Part shown: positions 1-7,872 of the stretch, in pieces
Layout of the letters: each line of letters starts with the position of its first letter
Numbering within the stretch: position 1 is the first letter of the stretch
NCBI RefSeq assembly: GCF_001507435.1
Contig: NZ_LMWH01000205.1
Coordinates: forward strand, 47,464-111,463
DNA length: 64,000 nt
Origin: Streptomyces sp. NRRL F-5122
GTDB taxonomy: Bacteria > Actinomycetota > Actinomycetes > Streptomycetales > Streptomycetaceae
Reading direction: 5' to 3'
Position numbers and translations under genes: made by a program
Notes under the pieces: model-generated
Database searches by the model: none
Told to the model about the DNA's origin: nothing
Seen by the model: only the letters and a program-made list of their open reading frames with translations

Positions 1-50
1 ATCAATGAGGTGAGGGCGTCGTGGGACGGCACCGGGGGCAGGGGGAACAC

Positions 51-566
51 ATGCGGCAGAGCCGGACCGAGGGATATCCCGAGTTCGCGGCGGCGCGCGC
101 GGGGCATCTCTACCGCTCCGCCTGCCTGCTCACCGGCGGCGACACCCACCTCGCCGAGGACCTCGTCCAGGAGGCCCTCGGCCGGGTGTACCTCCGCTGG
201 GGCCGGATCTCCCGTCTCGACAACCCCGCCGGGTACGTCCAGACCGTTCTCACCCGTACCTTCCTCGCCCACCAGCGGCGGCACAGCAGTCGCAGGGAGC
301 GGGCGACCGACGTGCTGCCCGAGCTGCCCGCGCCGGACCCGGCCGGTGACACGCCTCTGCGGCTCACCCTCCTCGAGGCGCTCGGGCGGCTGTCCGCCAA
401 GGACCGGGCCGTGGTCGTCCTGCGCTACTGGGAGGACCGCAGCATCGAGGAGACGGCCGCCGCCCTGAACACCAGCTCGGCCGCCGTACGCACCCGCTGC
501 GTCCGTGCCCTCGCGCGACTGCGCCTGTTCCTCGGCGACACCGTCGGCGAGTACGCGGCGCCCTGA
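51..566 (+). CDS. SigE-family RNA polymerase sigma-70 factor
   Basis: A 171-residue group IV sigma factor that would redirect RNA polymerase to a small regulon. Region 2 is at about residues 10-75 (LAEDLVQEALGRVYLRW, with the NPAGYVQTVL helix). Region 4 is at about residues 105-160 (LSAKDRAVVVLRYWEDRSIEETA, then SSAAVRTRCVRAL). This matches the actinobacterial SigE subfamily, which lacks the extra C-terminal domains of longer ECF factors. I chose this ATG over the in-frame ATG 30 bases upstream because a GGGGGAAC purine run precedes it and homology begins here. The next gene, 46 bases downstream, encodes a single-pass membrane protein that is probably its partner. Family is clear; target promoters are unknown. 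Confidence 0.9.
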   Translation: MRQSRTEGYPEFAAARAGHLYRSACLLTGGDTHLAEDLVQEALGRVYLRWGRISRLDNPAGYVQTVLTRTFLAHQRRHSSRRERATDVLPELPAPDPAGDTPLRLTLLEALGRLSAKDRAVVVLRYWEDRSIEETAAALNTSSAAVRTRCVRALARLRLFLGDTVGEYAAP

Positions 567-612
567 CCGCCCCGCCCGACACCATCTCCTTCCGCAGAAA
601 AGGCGGTTTGCC

Positions 613-1851
613 ATGCCCCCGGAAGACCACGACCACTTCGAGGACCACCTCGCCGCCGCTCTACGGCACACCGGCGGGGCCTTCGAGGCCGACCGGCACA
701 CTCTCGTCACCGGCGGCGAGGCACACGGCCGGCGCATCCGCCGCCGCCGGGCCGCCGTCGCGGGATGCGCGGCCGGTGTCGCGCTCGTGGGACTCGGCGC
801 GGCCCTGCTCCCGGCAAGCGCCGGTGGAGAGCAGCGGTCCGTCGCCGCCCCTCCCGTCACTCCCTCGCTCTCACCCTCACAACGACCCGTCGTGACGGGT
901 GACGACCTCGTGCGCACCCTCAAGAAGCTGCTGCCCGGGGGCCGGTTCAGCCACGAGGAGGGACGCGGCACGAACAGTCCGATGCCGCTCGCCCAGGTCG
1001 TGTACGACGACGGCAAGGGCGAGGCCGCCGTCGCCGTCTCCCTCGACCGTGTCGCGCCCGGCAGTCAGCGGGCGGCACAGGCCACCGAGTGCCCGGACAA
1101 GGTGTACGTCCCGTACGACGCCTGCACCCGTTCCACGCTGTCCGACGGTTCCCGACTCATGATCATGCAGGGGTACGAGTATCCGGACCGCCGGGTCGAC
1201 ACCAAGATGTGGACGGCGGACCTCGTCACGCGGAGCGGACAGCACATCAGTGTGCAGGAGTGGAATGCCGCCGCCGAGAAGGACGCGCCCATCACCCGGG
1301 ACCGGCCGCCCCTCTCCCCCGCCCGGTTGAAGGCGCTCGCCGGCGCCCGCGAGTGGCGCGCCGCCGTCGACGCCATCCCGGTGGATCCTTTCGCGGCTGT
1401 GGTCGAGCCGGCCGGTACACCGGTCGCATCCGGCCGCCCCGTCTCCGGAACGCTCGTCTCGCTGCTGCCCAAGGGACTCCGCGTCGCCTCGAAGAGCGCT
1501 GCGGATCCGGGGTTCGGCTACCTCGTCCTCGACGACAGCCGGGGCGCGAGCCTGGTCCAGGTCAACGTCCAAAAGCCCGTGCCGGGCGTCAAGGGCGGCG
1601 CCTCCGTCCCGGCCACCCGGACTCTGCCCGACGGCACCACCGTGGACATGCGTCAAAGCGACGGTGACAAGGGCGTCGAGGGGACCGTCGTACGGACCGT
1701 CGACGTCCGGCGGCCCGACGGCTCCCGGGTGGTGATCAGCGCCTTCAATTCCGGCACCCAGCACACGTCCCCGACCCGCCCGCTGCCCCCACTCACCATG
1801 AGGCAACTGGAAGCCATCGCCACGAGCCCGAAGTGGCGCCCGGTCGGCTGA
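613..1851 (+). CDS. Membrane-anchored protein, probable partner of the upstream sigma factor
   Basis: A 412-residue protein. A cytoplasmic head of about 40 residues rich in His, Asp and Glu is followed by a basic RRIRRRRAA stretch, one transmembrane helix (about residues 45-65) and a long exported region. The exported part repeats a module: two segments each start near (V/L)VxxLxxLLPxG and end with a xxPxL(T/S)xxxLxAxAxSxxW motif (about residues 95-265 and 280-410). Such proteins commonly follow SigE-family genes in Streptomyces, so an anti-sigma or signal-sensing role is inferred. I see no HxxxCxxC zinc anti-sigma motif. The start used (MPPEDHDHF) follows the previous stop by 46 bases; an upstream in-frame extension overlaps the sigma gene and lacks homology-like sequence. 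Confidence 0.75.
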   Translation: MPPEDHDHFEDHLAAALRHTGGAFEADRHTLVTGGEAHGRRIRRRRAAVAGCAAGVALVGLGAALLPASAGGEQRSVAAPPVTPSLSPSQRPVVTGDDLVRTLKKLLPGGRFSHEEGRGTNSPMPLAQVVYDDGKGEAAVAVSLDRVAPGSQRAAQATECPDKVYVPYDACTRSTLSDGSRLMIMQGYEYPDRRVDTKMWTADLVTRSGQHISVQEWNAAAEKDAPITRDRPPLSPARLKALAGAREWRAAVDAIPVDPFAAVVEPAGTPVASGRPVSGTLVSLLPKGLRVASKSAADPGFGYLVLDDSRGASLVQVNVQKPVPGVKGGASVPATRTLPDGTTVDMRQSDGDKGVEGTVVRTVDVRRPDGSRVVISAFNSGTQHTSPTRPLPPLTMRQLEAIATSPKWRPVG

Positions 1852-1868
1852 CCCGGAGGCGGCCGACC

Positions 1869-1889
1869 GGGCCCCGGCGGCCGGGGCCC
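1869..1889. terminator. GC-rich hairpin after the sigma/membrane-protein pair
   Basis: GGGCCCCGG, loop CGG, then CCGGGGCCC: a perfect 9-bp stem with a 3-base loop, 18 bases after the stop of the membrane protein gene and before the convergent acidic-protein gene. No T-run follows, which is usual for Streptomyces terminators. Confidence 0.6.
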
Positions 1890-1957
1890 TCGGCGTCGCG
1901 TACGGGGCGAGGGGGCGCGTCCGGCACGCACCGGACCGCGGTTGCGGACGGACCGCG

Positions 1958-2566
1958 TCAGTCGGCGACCTTCTCGAGGGTGTCCGCTTCCTCCGCGCCG
2001 TCCTCGAAGTAGGCGTCCAGGACCTCGTCGAGCCGGGTCTCCCACTCCTGGAAGCGCGAGCGGGAGTCGGCCTCGATCTCTATGGGGTACCACCGGCGTT
2101 CGGGCGTGTGCACGGTGACCGTGAACCGCTTCCCGAAGCGGGCGGTCTCCGTCTCCACGGCGCCGATCTCGTCCCAGCGGAACTCGCACGCCTGGTCGTC
2201 CAGACGGAGCCGGACGCCGCTGTGGTCCGCGACGATCCGGGCGCGGCGGTCGGACGCCTCGAAGACGGGGCCGTCGGAGGCGGACTCCTCCTCGGGCTCC
2301 GCCTCCGGCTCGTCCTCGGCGTCCGCGTCCGGCTCGTCGTCCGCGTCCGCCGCGGCGGGTGCCTCTTCGGAGACCCGGTCCTCGACCGGGCTCGTCTCCT
2401 CGGGCACGGTGTCGTCCTGCCTGTCCTCCGACTCGGCGGTGGACGCTGGGGAGGTGAGCCCGGGGATGAAGGCCGGGTCGACTCCGGCGCCGTCCAGGGG
2501 CTGGCTGCTCGAACCAATGCGCTGCTCCACAGCGGGCAGTATGGTCCAAGATCCTGTGTCCGACAC
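1958..2566 (-). CDS. Hypothetical acidic protein
   Basis: About 202 residues. The middle (about residues 50-95) is a disordered Asp/Glu/Ala-rich low-complexity stretch. The C-terminal 100 residues look folded, with beta strands (RARIVADHSGVRLRLDD, FTVTVHTPERRWYPIEI) and a closing helix (RFQEWETRLDEVLDAYF). No enzyme motif is seen; the C-terminal part resembles a PH-like or immunity-type beta fold, but that is a guess. Start choice: an ATG lies five codons upstream, but TATAAC sits only 7 bases before that ATG, so transcription should begin at or after it. The GTG used here has AGGGG six bases upstream. If the ATG is used the protein has 207 residues. Confidence 0.7.
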   Translation of the reverse strand: MSDTGSWTILPAVEQRIGSSSQPLDGAGVDPAFIPGLTSPASTAESEDRQDDTVPEETSPVEDRVSEEAPAAADADDEPDADAEDEPEAEPEEESASDGPVFEASDRRARIVADHSGVRLRLDDQACEFRWDEIGAVETETARFGKRFTVTVHTPERRWYPIEIEADSRSRFQEWETRLDEVLDAYFEDGAEEADTLEKVAD

Positions 2567-2598
2567 AGCCGACCCCTGCATCGTTATAGGAAACTGCG

Positions 2599-4080
2599 CT
2601 AAACGAAGACACTCACCACGGCGGCGACCGCGAAGCCGGCCACCGACAGGACCGACTCGAGCACGGTCCAGGTCCGCAGTGTGTCGCGCTCACTGATGCC
2701 GAAGTACTTGGCCACCATCCAGAAGCCCCCGTCGTTGACGTGGGAGGCGAAGATGGAACCGGCCGAGATGGCCATGATGACCAGGGCCACGAAGGCCTGG
2801 GAGTGGTGACCCTCCGTCAGCAGCGGGGCGACGATGCCCGCGGTCGTGACGATCGCGACCGTCGCCGAGCCCTGGGCCACGCGCAGGACGAGCGAGATCA
2901 GGTACGACAGGACGATCACCGGCAGTCCGACGTTGTTGAAGGTGTCGGAGAGGGCCTGCGCGACACCGCTGCCCTTGAGGACCGCACCGAAGATCCCGCC
3001 CGCGCCGACCACCAGCAGGATGTTGCCGACCGGCTTGAGCGAGGCGGTGGACACCGTCTCCAGGGACTTGCGGGACCAGCCGCGCCGGATGCCGAGCAGG
3101 TAGTACGCGAGCAGCAGCGCGATCGTCAGCGCCACGAACGGGTGACCGAAGAACTCGATCACCGACCGTCCGGTCGAGGGGTCGAAGGCGATCGAGGAGA
3201 AGGTGGCGAGCAGGATCAGGATCAGTGGTGTGCCGATGATCAGGAAGACCGTGGTGAGCGGCACCGGCTTCTCCGTCGGGGTCACTCCGGCCGCCCGTTG
3301 CTCCTCCGCGAGCGCCTCCTTGGCCTCCTGGGCGGCCTCGACCATGTCCTGCGGTACGGGCACGAAGATCCGCTTGCCGATCCAGGCCGACCACGCCCAC
3401 GCCGCCAGCACCGCCGGGATGCCGCAGACGATGCCCATCAGGATGACCATGCCCAGGTCGACCTTCAGCAGGCCGGCGGCGGCCACCGGGCCCGGGTGGG
3501 GCGGCAGGAACGCGTGGGTCATCGACAGGCCCGCGAGCAGCGGGAGGCAGTAGAGCAGGATCGACTTGCCACCGCGTTTGGCGGCCGCGTACACGATCGG
3601 CGCGAGCACGAAGATGCCGACGTCGAAGAAGACCGGGATACCGAAGATCAGACCGGTCAGGCCCATGGCCAGCGGGGCGCGCTTCTCCCCGAACAGGTTC
3701 AGCAGCCGGGACGCCAGCACCTCGGCGCCGCCGCTGACCTCGAGGACCGCGCCGAGCATGGTGCCCAGGCCGATGATGATGGCCACATGGCCGAGGGTGC
3801 CGCCCATGCCGGACTCGATGAGGGAGACGGCGTCCGAGCGCTGGACCGTGCCGAACAGTTCGGTGACCGACAGACCCGCGCCGAGGCCGACGGCTATGGA
3901 GACGGCGAGCAGGGCCACGAAGGGCTGGAGCCGCACCTTGATGATCAGGACGAGCAGCAGCACGATGCCGAGCGCCGCGACGGTGAGCAGGCCGGCGGTG
4001 CCGTGGACGAAGGCCAGCAGGCCTCCGGTATGGGGTGGGGCGGGTAGTGTGCCGGCGGCTGCGAGGAAAGGCATGGGCAT
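2599..4080 (-). CDS. GntP-family organic-acid:H+ symporter (gluconate/D-serine type permease)
   Basis: A 493-residue polytopic inner-membrane transporter with about 12 hydrophobic segments and the family signatures GMGGTLGHVAIIIGLGTMLG, LPPHPGP in the first half, and RVAQGSATVAIVTTAG in the second. GntP members import sugar acids (gluconate, idonate) or D-serine (DsdX) with protons. It is the last gene of the leftward cluster after kinase, IclR and RidA genes, with 128 bases between it and ridA. Given that context I infer D-glucosaminate or N-acetyl-D-glucosaminate as substrate; D-serine is the alternative. The ATG used has AGAGG ten bases upstream; the reading frame stays open much further upstream, but only as an overlap with ridA. 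Family very secure, substrate inferred. Confidence 0.9.
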   Translation of the reverse strand: MPMPFLAAAGTLPAPPHTGGLLAFVHGTAGLLTVAALGIVLLLVLIIKVRLQPFVALLAVSIAVGLGAGLSVTELFGTVQRSDAVSLIESGMGGTLGHVAIIIGLGTMLGAVLEVSGGAEVLASRLLNLFGEKRAPLAMGLTGLIFGIPVFFDVGIFVLAPIVYAAAKRGGKSILLYCLPLLAGLSMTHAFLPPHPGPVAAAGLLKVDLGMVILMGIVCGIPAVLAAWAWSAWIGKRIFVPVPQDMVEAAQEAKEALAEEQRAAGVTPTEKPVPLTTVFLIIGTPLILILLATFSSIAFDPSTGRSVIEFFGHPFVALTIALLLAYYLLGIRRGWSRKSLETVSTASLKPVGNILLVVGAGGIFGAVLKGSGVAQALSDTFNNVGLPVIVLSYLISLVLRVAQGSATVAIVTTAGIVAPLLTEGHHSQAFVALVIMAISAGSIFASHVNDGGFWMVAKYFGISERDTLRTWTVLESVLSVAGFAVAAVVSVFV

Positions 4081-4208
4081 GACAGGGGGACCTCTGGCTT
4101 CTCGTAGTGCCATACGGCTTCGGTGTGAGGGGGATCGCGGCACGACGCCCCGGGGGTGGGGGACGCCGTGCCGCGGCGGACTGCGGGGGTGGATGAGCGG
4201 CAGCCGCG

Positions 4209-4619
4209 TCAGCCGAGGACGGCCAGCGCGTCGATCTCGATGAGGAGTCCGGCCGGGAGACCCACGTAGACCGTGGTCCGGGCGGCGGGCGGCTGGGTGA
4301 GGCCCTGCTCCTCGAAGTAGGCGTTGTAGATCTCGTTCATCTCCGCGAAGTGGTCCACGTCCGTCAGATAGACCCGGATCATCATCACGTCGTCCCAGGA
4401 GGCGCCGCCCTCCTCGAGGATCGCCTTGACGTTGGCGAGTGTCTGGAGGGTCTGGTCGCGCAGGGCCGGGCCCGCGGGCGTCGGGGGCTTGCCCTCCTCG
4501 GCGGGCAGGAAGCCGACCTGCCCCGCGACCTGGAGGATGTTTCCCTTCCGCACACCGTGGGAGAACTTGGCCGGCGGCGTGGTGTGGGTCTTCGGGGTGA
4601 GGGCGATCTTGTCCGTCAT
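4209..4619 (-). CDS. RidA/YjgF-family enamine/imine deaminase
   Basis: A 136-residue RidA-fold protein. RidA proteins hydrolyse reactive enamine/imine intermediates released by PLP-dependent dehydratases, giving the keto acid and ammonia. The catalytic Arg is present in PPAARTTVYVGLPAG (Arg114), as is the C-terminal Glu (Glu128, LLIEIDALAVLG). The ATG overlaps the TGA stop of the upstream IclR gene (ATGA), so translation is probably coupled. Its presence beside a PLP-dependent beta-eliminating enzyme makes chemical sense, since that enzyme would release the substrate RidA clears. Confidence 0.9.
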   Translation of the reverse strand: MTDKIALTPKTHTTPPAKFSHGVRKGNILQVAGQVGFLPAEEGKPPTPAGPALRDQTLQTLANVKAILEEGGASWDDVMMIRVYLTDVDHFAEMNEIYNAYFEEQGLTQPPAARTTVYVGLPAGLLIEIDALAVLG

Positions 4620-5377
4620 ACGGCGTCCTTTGCTGGGGTGTTGCCGGAGTACTCCCGGCTGATGGCGTCCGCGGTACGGCGCACCAGGGGGAGCAGCGTG
4701 AGGAGTTCGTCCGCGGTGACGACCACGTTGGGCGCGGAGACCGACATCGCGGCGACGGCCCGGCCGTCGGCACCGCGGACGGGTGCGGCGACGCAGTTGA
4801 TCGACTCCTCGTGGCCGCCGAGGTCGGTGGCCCAGCCCTGCTCGCGCACGATCGCCAGTTCCCTCAGGAAGGCGGCGGCGTTCGGCGTCGAACGGGCCGT
4901 GTACAGGGGATAGTCGAGCTTGTCCACGACGGCGCGGCGCTCGGGGTCGGGCAGGTCGGCGAGGAGGAGCTTGGCGACGGCCGCGACGGTGATGGCCACC
5001 GGCTTCCCGATCCGGGAGTACATCCGTACCGGGTAGCGGCTCTCCACCTTGTCGATGTAGAGGACCTCGTTCTCCTCGTAGACCGCGAGATGGACCGTGT
5101 GCCCGCACTCCTCGTTCAGGCGCACGAGGTGCGGATGGGCGATCTCTCGGATGTCGAGGTTCTCGACCGCCTGCTGGGCGAGGGCGAAGAGCCGGGCACC
5201 GAGGCGGTAGCGCTGGTCGGACTGGCGGTAGACCAGTCCGTGTTCGTGCAGGGTGCGCAGGAGGCGCAGGGCGGTGGACTTGTGCACACCGAGCCGGTCG
5301 GCGACCTGTCCGAGATCGGCGGGCCCCTCGGCGAGCAGCGGCAGGATGCTCAGCGCCCGGTCGACGGTCTGGCTCAT
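4616..5377 (-). CDS. IclR-family transcriptional regulator
   Basis: A 253-residue regulator: an N-terminal winged helix-turn-helix (residues about 5-65; ADLGQVADRLGVHKSTALRL) followed by the IclR effector domain (SINCVAAPVRGADGRAVAAM and FLRELAIVREQGWA). IclR proteins usually bind a pathway intermediate such as a keto-deoxy sugar acid. Its ATG overlaps the stop of the kinase gene (ATGA) and its stop overlaps the ridA start, so kinase, regulator and RidA are translationally coupled. The start MSQTVDRALSIL is preceded by GGAGG; an upstream in-frame ATG lies inside the kinase gene. The palindrome in the divergent promoter region upstream of the kinase is its most likely operator. Confidence 0.92.
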   Translation of the reverse strand: MSQTVDRALSILPLLAEGPADLGQVADRLGVHKSTALRLLRTLHEHGLVYRQSDQRYRLGARLFALAQQAVENLDIREIAHPHLVRLNEECGHTVHLAVYEENEVLYIDKVESRYPVRMYSRIGKPVAITVAAVAKLLLADLPDPERRAVVDKLDYPLYTARSTPNAAAFLRELAIVREQGWATDLGGHEESINCVAAPVRGADGRAVAAMSVSAPNVVVTADELLTLLPLVRRTADAISREYSGNTPAKDAV

Positions 5378-6447
5378 GGCGTACGTACCTCCTCCTCGGC
5401 CCGTGTGTCGGCTTCGGTCCAGCCGGGGCCGAGTCGAAGTGTCCCCCACCCGGTGTCGTCGAGTGCGGCGAGGCGGTCGGCGTGGTCGCGCGCGGGTGGG
5501 GTGGCGAGGTCACCGGGGACGGTGAGCGCCGCGGCGGCCATGAGGTGGCCGTGGCGCAGGCGGTCAGGGACGGGGAGCCGGCGCAGGGTGGCGGAGAGGA
5601 AGCCGGCGGCGAAGGCGTCCCCGGCACCGACGGCGGCCACGACGTCGACGTTCAGGGCGGGTTCGAAGGTGGCGGCCCCCGTGGCGTCCCGGCGGGGGCC
5701 GCCGGTGTCCCTGCCGAGCGCCGTCGCCCCGTGCCCGCCCTGCTTGACGACCACGATCTCCGGCTCGGGCAGTGCCCGGCGGATCGCACGGGCGCCGTGC
5801 AGCCCCCACGCCTCGCGGGCCTCGTCGTCCCCGACGAACACGATGTCGGCCCCGCGCGCCAGCTCCAGCAGCACCCGGGGCCCGTCGGCGTCGCGCCACA
5901 GCCCGGGGCGGTGGTTGACGTCGAAGGAGACGAGCGGACGTCCGGCGCCGGGCGCCGTCAGCTCCCGCACGAGGCCGAGACAGTCCTCGGACAGCGCCGC
6001 GGTGATCCCGGACAGATGCAGGATCCGGCCGGCCCGCACGGCGTCCAGGTCCGTGTTCCCCACCGTCATCGCCGAGGCGGCCGACGCCGCCCGGTAGTAC
6101 GCCACCTCGTGGGCGTCGGTGGCGCGGTCCCCCGCCGTGCGGAAGTAGATCCCCGTCGGGCGGCCCGGGTCGCGCCGCACGAACCCGACGTCGACCCCGT
6201 ACGTCCCGATCGACTCGACCAGGTGATCGCCGAAGCCGTCCGCCCCGACCCGGCCGACCCAGCGCGCCGAGTGGCCGGCGGCCGCCAGCGTGCACACCAC
6301 GTTGGACTCCGCACCACCGATGGCGCGGTCGAAGGAGGGGACGTCGGCGAGGCGCCCGGGACGGGAGGGCAGAAACGCGACCATGGACTCGCCGAGCGCG
6401 ACGACGTCCACGACGTCCGGGGCGGTGGGCCGGCCGATGGCGGTCAC
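5374..6447 (-). CDS. PfkB-family carbohydrate kinase, probable 2-keto-3-deoxygluconate kinase
   Basis: A 357-residue ribokinase-fold kinase. It shows the N-terminal GE(S)M motif (DVVALGESMVAFLP), the PfkB signature region (FDRAIGGAESNVVCTLAAAG), the KDG-kinase-like YYRAASAASAMT segment, and the C-terminal anion-hole and catalytic-base motif GAGDAFAAGFLSA. The YYRxxSAAS segment is typical of KdgK (2-dehydro-3-deoxygluconokinase), which would phosphorylate KDG for aldol cleavage. It is the first gene of the leftward operon. I chose GTG (VTAIGRPTAP) with GAGGAG about 11 bases upstream; the frame is open further upstream into the operator region, which would not be translated sensibly. Confidence 0.85.
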   Translation of the reverse strand: MTAIGRPTAPDVVDVVALGESMVAFLPSRPGRLADVPSFDRAIGGAESNVVCTLAAAGHSARWVGRVGADGFGDHLVESIGTYGVDVGFVRRDPGRPTGIYFRTAGDRATDAHEVAYYRAASAASAMTVGNTDLDAVRAGRILHLSGITAALSEDCLGLVRELTAPGAGRPLVSFDVNHRPGLWRDADGPRVLLELARGADIVFVGDDEAREAWGLHGARAIRRALPEPEIVVVKQGGHGATALGRDTGGPRRDATGAATFEPALNVDVVAAVGAGDAFAAGFLSATLRRLPVPDRLRHGHLMAAAALTVPGDLATPPARDHADRLAALDDTGWGTLRLGPGWTEADTRAEEEVRTP

Positions 6448-6537
6448 GATGGTGATGGCTCCTCGTCGACGGGAAGGGTCACGGCGATCCGTTGACCTCG
6501 CGTTGGCCGGGATGTTAGACAGCATCAAGCGAGATAC

Positions 6538-6564
6538 GCAACGGTCGTTGCACATATTGCAACG
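6538..6564. promoter_or_regulatory. Divergent operator, probable IclR-family binding site
   Basis: A perfect inverted repeat of 7-bp arms, CGTTGCA (6546-6552), CATAT, TGCAACG (6558-6564). A third half site GCAACG (6538-6543) lies two bases before the left arm and forms a second overlapping palindrome with it. It sits between the divergent kinase and deaminase starts, 21 bases before the deaminase ATG and about 90 bases from the kinase GTG. Position and symmetry fit the IclR protein encoded in the leftward operon controlling both directions. Confidence 0.7.
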
Positions 6565-6584
6565 CACTCCGTCAGGGAGGACCC

Positions 6585-7862
6585 ATGGACGCCGCCACCT
6601 CCGCAGAACGCCTCGCCGCCCTCATGGCGGAGAGGGTCGACCACCGTTTCAAGGGCCTCCCGCCGGACGCGGAGGGCCTGACCCTCGCCGAGCTGGCGGG
6701 CGAGCGCCGCAACCTCTTCACGGACGGCTTCACCACCCCGCTGCTCTCCCTCTCCGCCGAACGGCTCCAGCACAACCTCGACCTGATGGAGACCTACACG
6801 GCCCGCCACGGACTCGCCTTCGCCCCGCACGGCAAGACCTCCATGGCGCCCCAGCTCTTCCACCGCCAGATCGAGCACGGCGCCTGGGGCATCACCCTCG
6901 CGGTCCCCCACCAGGTCTGGGTCGCACGGCACTTCGGTATCCGGCGCATCTTCCTCGCCAACGAGCTGGTCGATGCCGCGGCCCTGCGCAGGCTCGCGGC
7001 CGAGCTCGCCGCGGACGAGGACTTCCGCTTCATCTGCTACGTCGACTCGGTGCGCGGGGTCGAGCTCATGGACGCGGCGCTGGCAGGCGCCCCGCGCCCG
7101 GTGGACGTCGTGGTGGAGCTGGCGGCCGGTGAGGGCGCGCGCACCGGCGTCCGCACGGAGGAGGAGTGCGCGGCCGTCGCGGACGCGGTGGCCGGCACAC
7201 GGACGCTGCGGCTGGTGGGCGTCGCGGGGTACGAGGGCGAGGTGCCACAGGCGGATCCCGACCGCGTACACGCCTGGCTGCGCCGGCTGACCGCGCTCGC
7301 GGCGGACTTCGACAAGGCGGGACGCTTCACGGGGCTGGACGAGATCGTGGTGAGCGCGGGCGGCAGCGCCTGGTTCGACGCGGTGGCCGACGTCTTCGCC
7401 GAGATCCCCGAACTGTCCGCCCCGGTACTGAAGTTGCTCCGCTCGGGCGCCTACGTGTCGCACGACGACGGCCACTACCGCAAGCTGACCCCCTTCGGAC
7501 GCGTCCCCGAGGAGGGCGCCCTGGAGCCCGCCTTCCGGCTGTGGGCCCAGGTGGTGTCCCGGCCCTCCGCCGAGCAGGCCTTCGCCAACGCCGGCAAGCG
7601 GGACGCGGCGTACGACCTGGATCTGCCCCTCGCCCAGGTGGTTCGCAGGGACGGCCGGGAGCGGCAGGCCACCGGTGTCTCGGTGACCGCCCTGTCCGAC
7701 CAGCACGCCTGGCTCCGTACGGCCCCCGAGGCGGACGTCGAGGTCGGCGACTGGCTCGGCCTGGGGCTGTCCCACCCGTGCACGTCCTTCGACAAGTGGC
7801 AGCTGATCCCGGTGGCGGAGGCGGACGGCACGGTCGTCGACTACATCCGCACGTTCTTCTAG
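6585..7862 (+). CDS. Fold-type III PLP enzyme: D-serine dehydratase-like / D-glucosaminate ammonia-lyase candidate
   Basis: A 425-residue alanine-racemase-fold PLP enzyme of the D-threonine aldolase / D-serine dehydratase (DSD1) family. The PLP Schiff-base lysine is in LAFAPHGKTSMAPQ (Lys84), and the C-terminal metal site is the HPCTSFDKWQ motif (His397, Cys399), equivalent to the zinc-binding HxC of eukaryotic D-serine dehydratase. These enzymes eliminate water from beta-hydroxy-D-amino acids. D-glucosaminate is such a molecule and would yield 2-keto-3-deoxygluconate, the substrate of the kinase encoded across the divergent promoter. D-serine to pyruvate is the alternative. GGGAGGACCC precedes the ATG. 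Family secure; substrate inferred from neighbours. Confidence 0.85.
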   Translation: MDAATSAERLAALMAERVDHRFKGLPPDAEGLTLAELAGERRNLFTDGFTTPLLSLSAERLQHNLDLMETYTARHGLAFAPHGKTSMAPQLFHRQIEHGAWGITLAVPHQVWVARHFGIRRIFLANELVDAAALRRLAAELAADEDFRFICYVDSVRGVELMDAALAGAPRPVDVVVELAAGEGARTGVRTEEECAAVADAVAGTRTLRLVGVAGYEGEVPQADPDRVHAWLRRLTALAADFDKAGRFTGLDEIVVSAGGSAWFDAVADVFAEIPELSAPVLKLLRSGAYVSHDDGHYRKLTPFGRVPEEGALEPAFRLWAQVVSRPSAEQAFANAGKRDAAYDLDLPLAQVVRRDGRERQATGVSVTALSDQHAWLRTAPEADVEVGDWLGLGLSHPCTSFDKWQLIPVAEADGTVVDYIRTFF

Positions 7863-7872
7863 GAGGCCCGGC

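Noticed and set aside
2554..2568. CTGTGTC-C-GACACAG palindrome as an operator
   Set aside because: It lies at the very start of the acidic-protein coding region and a coding explanation is sufficient; I could not tie it to a regulator, although a role as a downstream operator is not excluded.
2740..4047. A 435-codon plus-strand frame across the GntP permease gene
   Set aside because: Its Asp/Gln/Arg/His-rich content is the antisense shadow of a hydrophobic membrane protein; the opposite strand has clear GntP motifs.
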